DNA of 64,000 nucleotides. Origin: Streptomyces sp. AM 2-1-1. GTDB taxonomy: Bacteria; Actinomycetota; Actinomycetes; Streptomycetales; Streptomycetaceae. The stretch covers positions 3,862,501 to 3,926,500 of the forward strand of contig NZ_CP119147.1 in assembly GCF_029167645.1 (NCBI RefSeq), given 5' to 3'. Positions 63,361-64,000 of this stretch are shown one piece after another; the stretch's first letter is position 1; each line of letters begins with the position of its first letter. The notes below the pieces were generated by a model. The model was not told the DNA's origin and made no database searches. It worked only from the letters and a program-made list of their open reading frames with translations. The translations under genes and the position numbers were made by a program.

Positions 63361-63870
63361 GTGAACGGTCCGGAGCTCCGCCCGCTGCTCTTCCTCGACG
63401 TCGACGGCCCCCTCATCCCTTTCGGGGCGACGGCGCGGGAGTACCCGGACGGGTACCCGGTGTACCGCTCGTCCTCCGGCCGGCCGAAGGACGTCGACAA
63501 CCCGCTGCTGTCGAGGATCAACCCCGCGTTCGGGCCACGACTGGAGGCGCTGGGGTGTGAGTTGGTGTGGGCGACGACCTGGATGGCCGAGGCGAACCTC
63601 GTCGTCGCGCCGTGGCTCGGACTCCCCGATCTGCCCGTCGTGGACTGGCCCGAGGACGTGGACGACGAGGACGGGCGGGGTGGTCTGCACTGGAAGACCC
63701 GCACGCTCGTGGAGCTGGCGGCCGGGCGTCCCTTCGTCTGGGTGGACGACGAGATCACGGAGACCGACCGGCGCTGGGTGGCGGACCACTGCCACGGACG
63801 CCGGCTGCTCCACCGCGTCGGTCTGACGGACGCGGACTTCGCGACGCTGGCGGCGTGGGCGGGCGCGTGA
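63361..63870 (+). CDS. HAD-like protein
   Basis: 169 residues. The N-terminal LLFLDVDGPLIPFGA is HAD motif 1 (DxDG), and PFVWVDDEITETDRRW carries the acidic motif 4. Between them CELVWATTWMAEANLVVAPW (Thr, motif 2). It has no large cap. Such Streptomyces proteins are annotated as HAD-domain hypothetical or secreted-protein-like; the substrate is unknown. GTG start at 63361. The 285 bases before it hold no gene. Confidence 0.82.
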   Translation: MNGPELRPLLFLDVDGPLIPFGATAREYPDGYPVYRSSSGRPKDVDNPLLSRINPAFGPRLEALGCELVWATTWMAEANLVVAPWLGLPDLPVVDWPEDVDDEDGRGGLHWKTRTLVELAAGRPFVWVDDEITETDRRWVADHCHGRRLLHRVGLTDADFATLAAWAGA

Positions 63871-63967
63871 GGACGCGGGGCCGCCCCGACCGAGCGGCGT
63901 CCTCTGCCGCGCGGGTGGCGGGTGCCCGACGCCTGCGGCCTGCCCGGACCCCGGTGGGGACGACAGA

Positions 63968-63989
63968 GGCAGGGAGAGAGCTCCCTGCC
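63968..63989. promoter_or_regulatory. Inverted repeat at the window edge
   Basis: GGCAGGGAG (63968-63976) pairs with CTCCCTGCC (63981-63989), loop AGAG. It is followed by ACTCTCAACGT. Could be a terminator of the HAD-like gene or an operator or leader of a gene beyond the window. Confidence 0.45.
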
Positions 63990-64000
63990 ACTCTCAACGT

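Overview
The window is a high-G+C actinobacterial chromosome segment, almost certainly Streptomyces. The evidence is third-position G/C coding throughout, many GTG starts, TTA (bldA-type) codons confined to a few genes, and a set of diagnostic genes: mycothiol synthase mshD, glnR, the nickel regulator nur, the WhiG anti-sigma factor rsiG, csoR and a PHO-box-controlled pstS. Most of the gene order from about 18 kb onward looks like conserved core Streptomyces synteny; S. coelicolor comparisons are from memory, not a search.

Layout. 1-1342: 3' part of a 23S rRNA, a 5S rRNA and a strong hairpin terminator. 2.0-9.4 kb (minus): a six-gene operon encoding a type IV secretion-like membrane machine: VirB2/TrbC-like small membrane protein, VirB8/TcpC-like protein, TrbL/VirB6-like polytopic protein, a VirB4 split into two genes, and a TraG/VirD4-like ATPase. 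It resembles the S. coelicolor cmdABCDEF locus. 9.8-17.7 kb: a more variable block with an XRE/DUF5753 regulator divergent from a histidine-kinase-like ATPase, then a helical protein and two tandem copies of an alpha/beta-hydrolase plus lipoprotein pair. The first pair contains an abrupt low-G+C segment. The second hydrolase carries TTA codons, membrane segments and an exact internal Flp-prepilin motif. 18.1-24.2 kb: an SLT plus NlpC/P60 wall hydrolase, a PAP2 phosphatase, a BBE-type flavoenzyme, a lipoprotein and small proteins.

24.3-35.1 kb is a copper and phosphate block: csoR with a palindromic operator, a DUF47-Pit phosphate transport pair, a bidirectional terminator, pstSCAB with a PHO box, and an overlapping Nudix-CHAD-ppk polyphosphate operon. 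35.4-42.6 kb: a GntR(YtrA)-ABC transporter operon with a palindromic operator, mshD, a decayed acetyltransferase, a secreted 5'-nucleotidase and a CoA-transferase family III protein. An unusual tRNA-like element lies at 42.85 kb.

43.0-48.5 kb: a two-component system next to an HtrA-like protease (probably CssRS and a secretion-stress protease), a LacI regulator and glnR. 48.8-55.7 kb: a hydrolase, a MoaD/ThiS-type carrier, a Gln/Pro-rich membrane protein, an LmeA-like protein, and a sulfur block (leader peptide, rhodanese, SseC, DUF3099, DsrE-like protein) followed by a frameshifted gene. 55.9-63.9 kb: a 33-residue membrane peptide, nitrobindin, nur, ygfZ-like, dtd, rsiG, an asparaginase, an Eis-type acetyltransferase, an acyltransferase-3 membrane protein and a HAD-like protein.

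The most unusual items are the mosaic, TTA-bearing hydrolase/lipoprotein duplication beside the T4SS-like operon, the Flp motif inside a hydrolase, the split VirB4, the tRNA-like element with a continuous 11-bp terminal helix and no U33, and several genes too small or too broken for routine gene finding.
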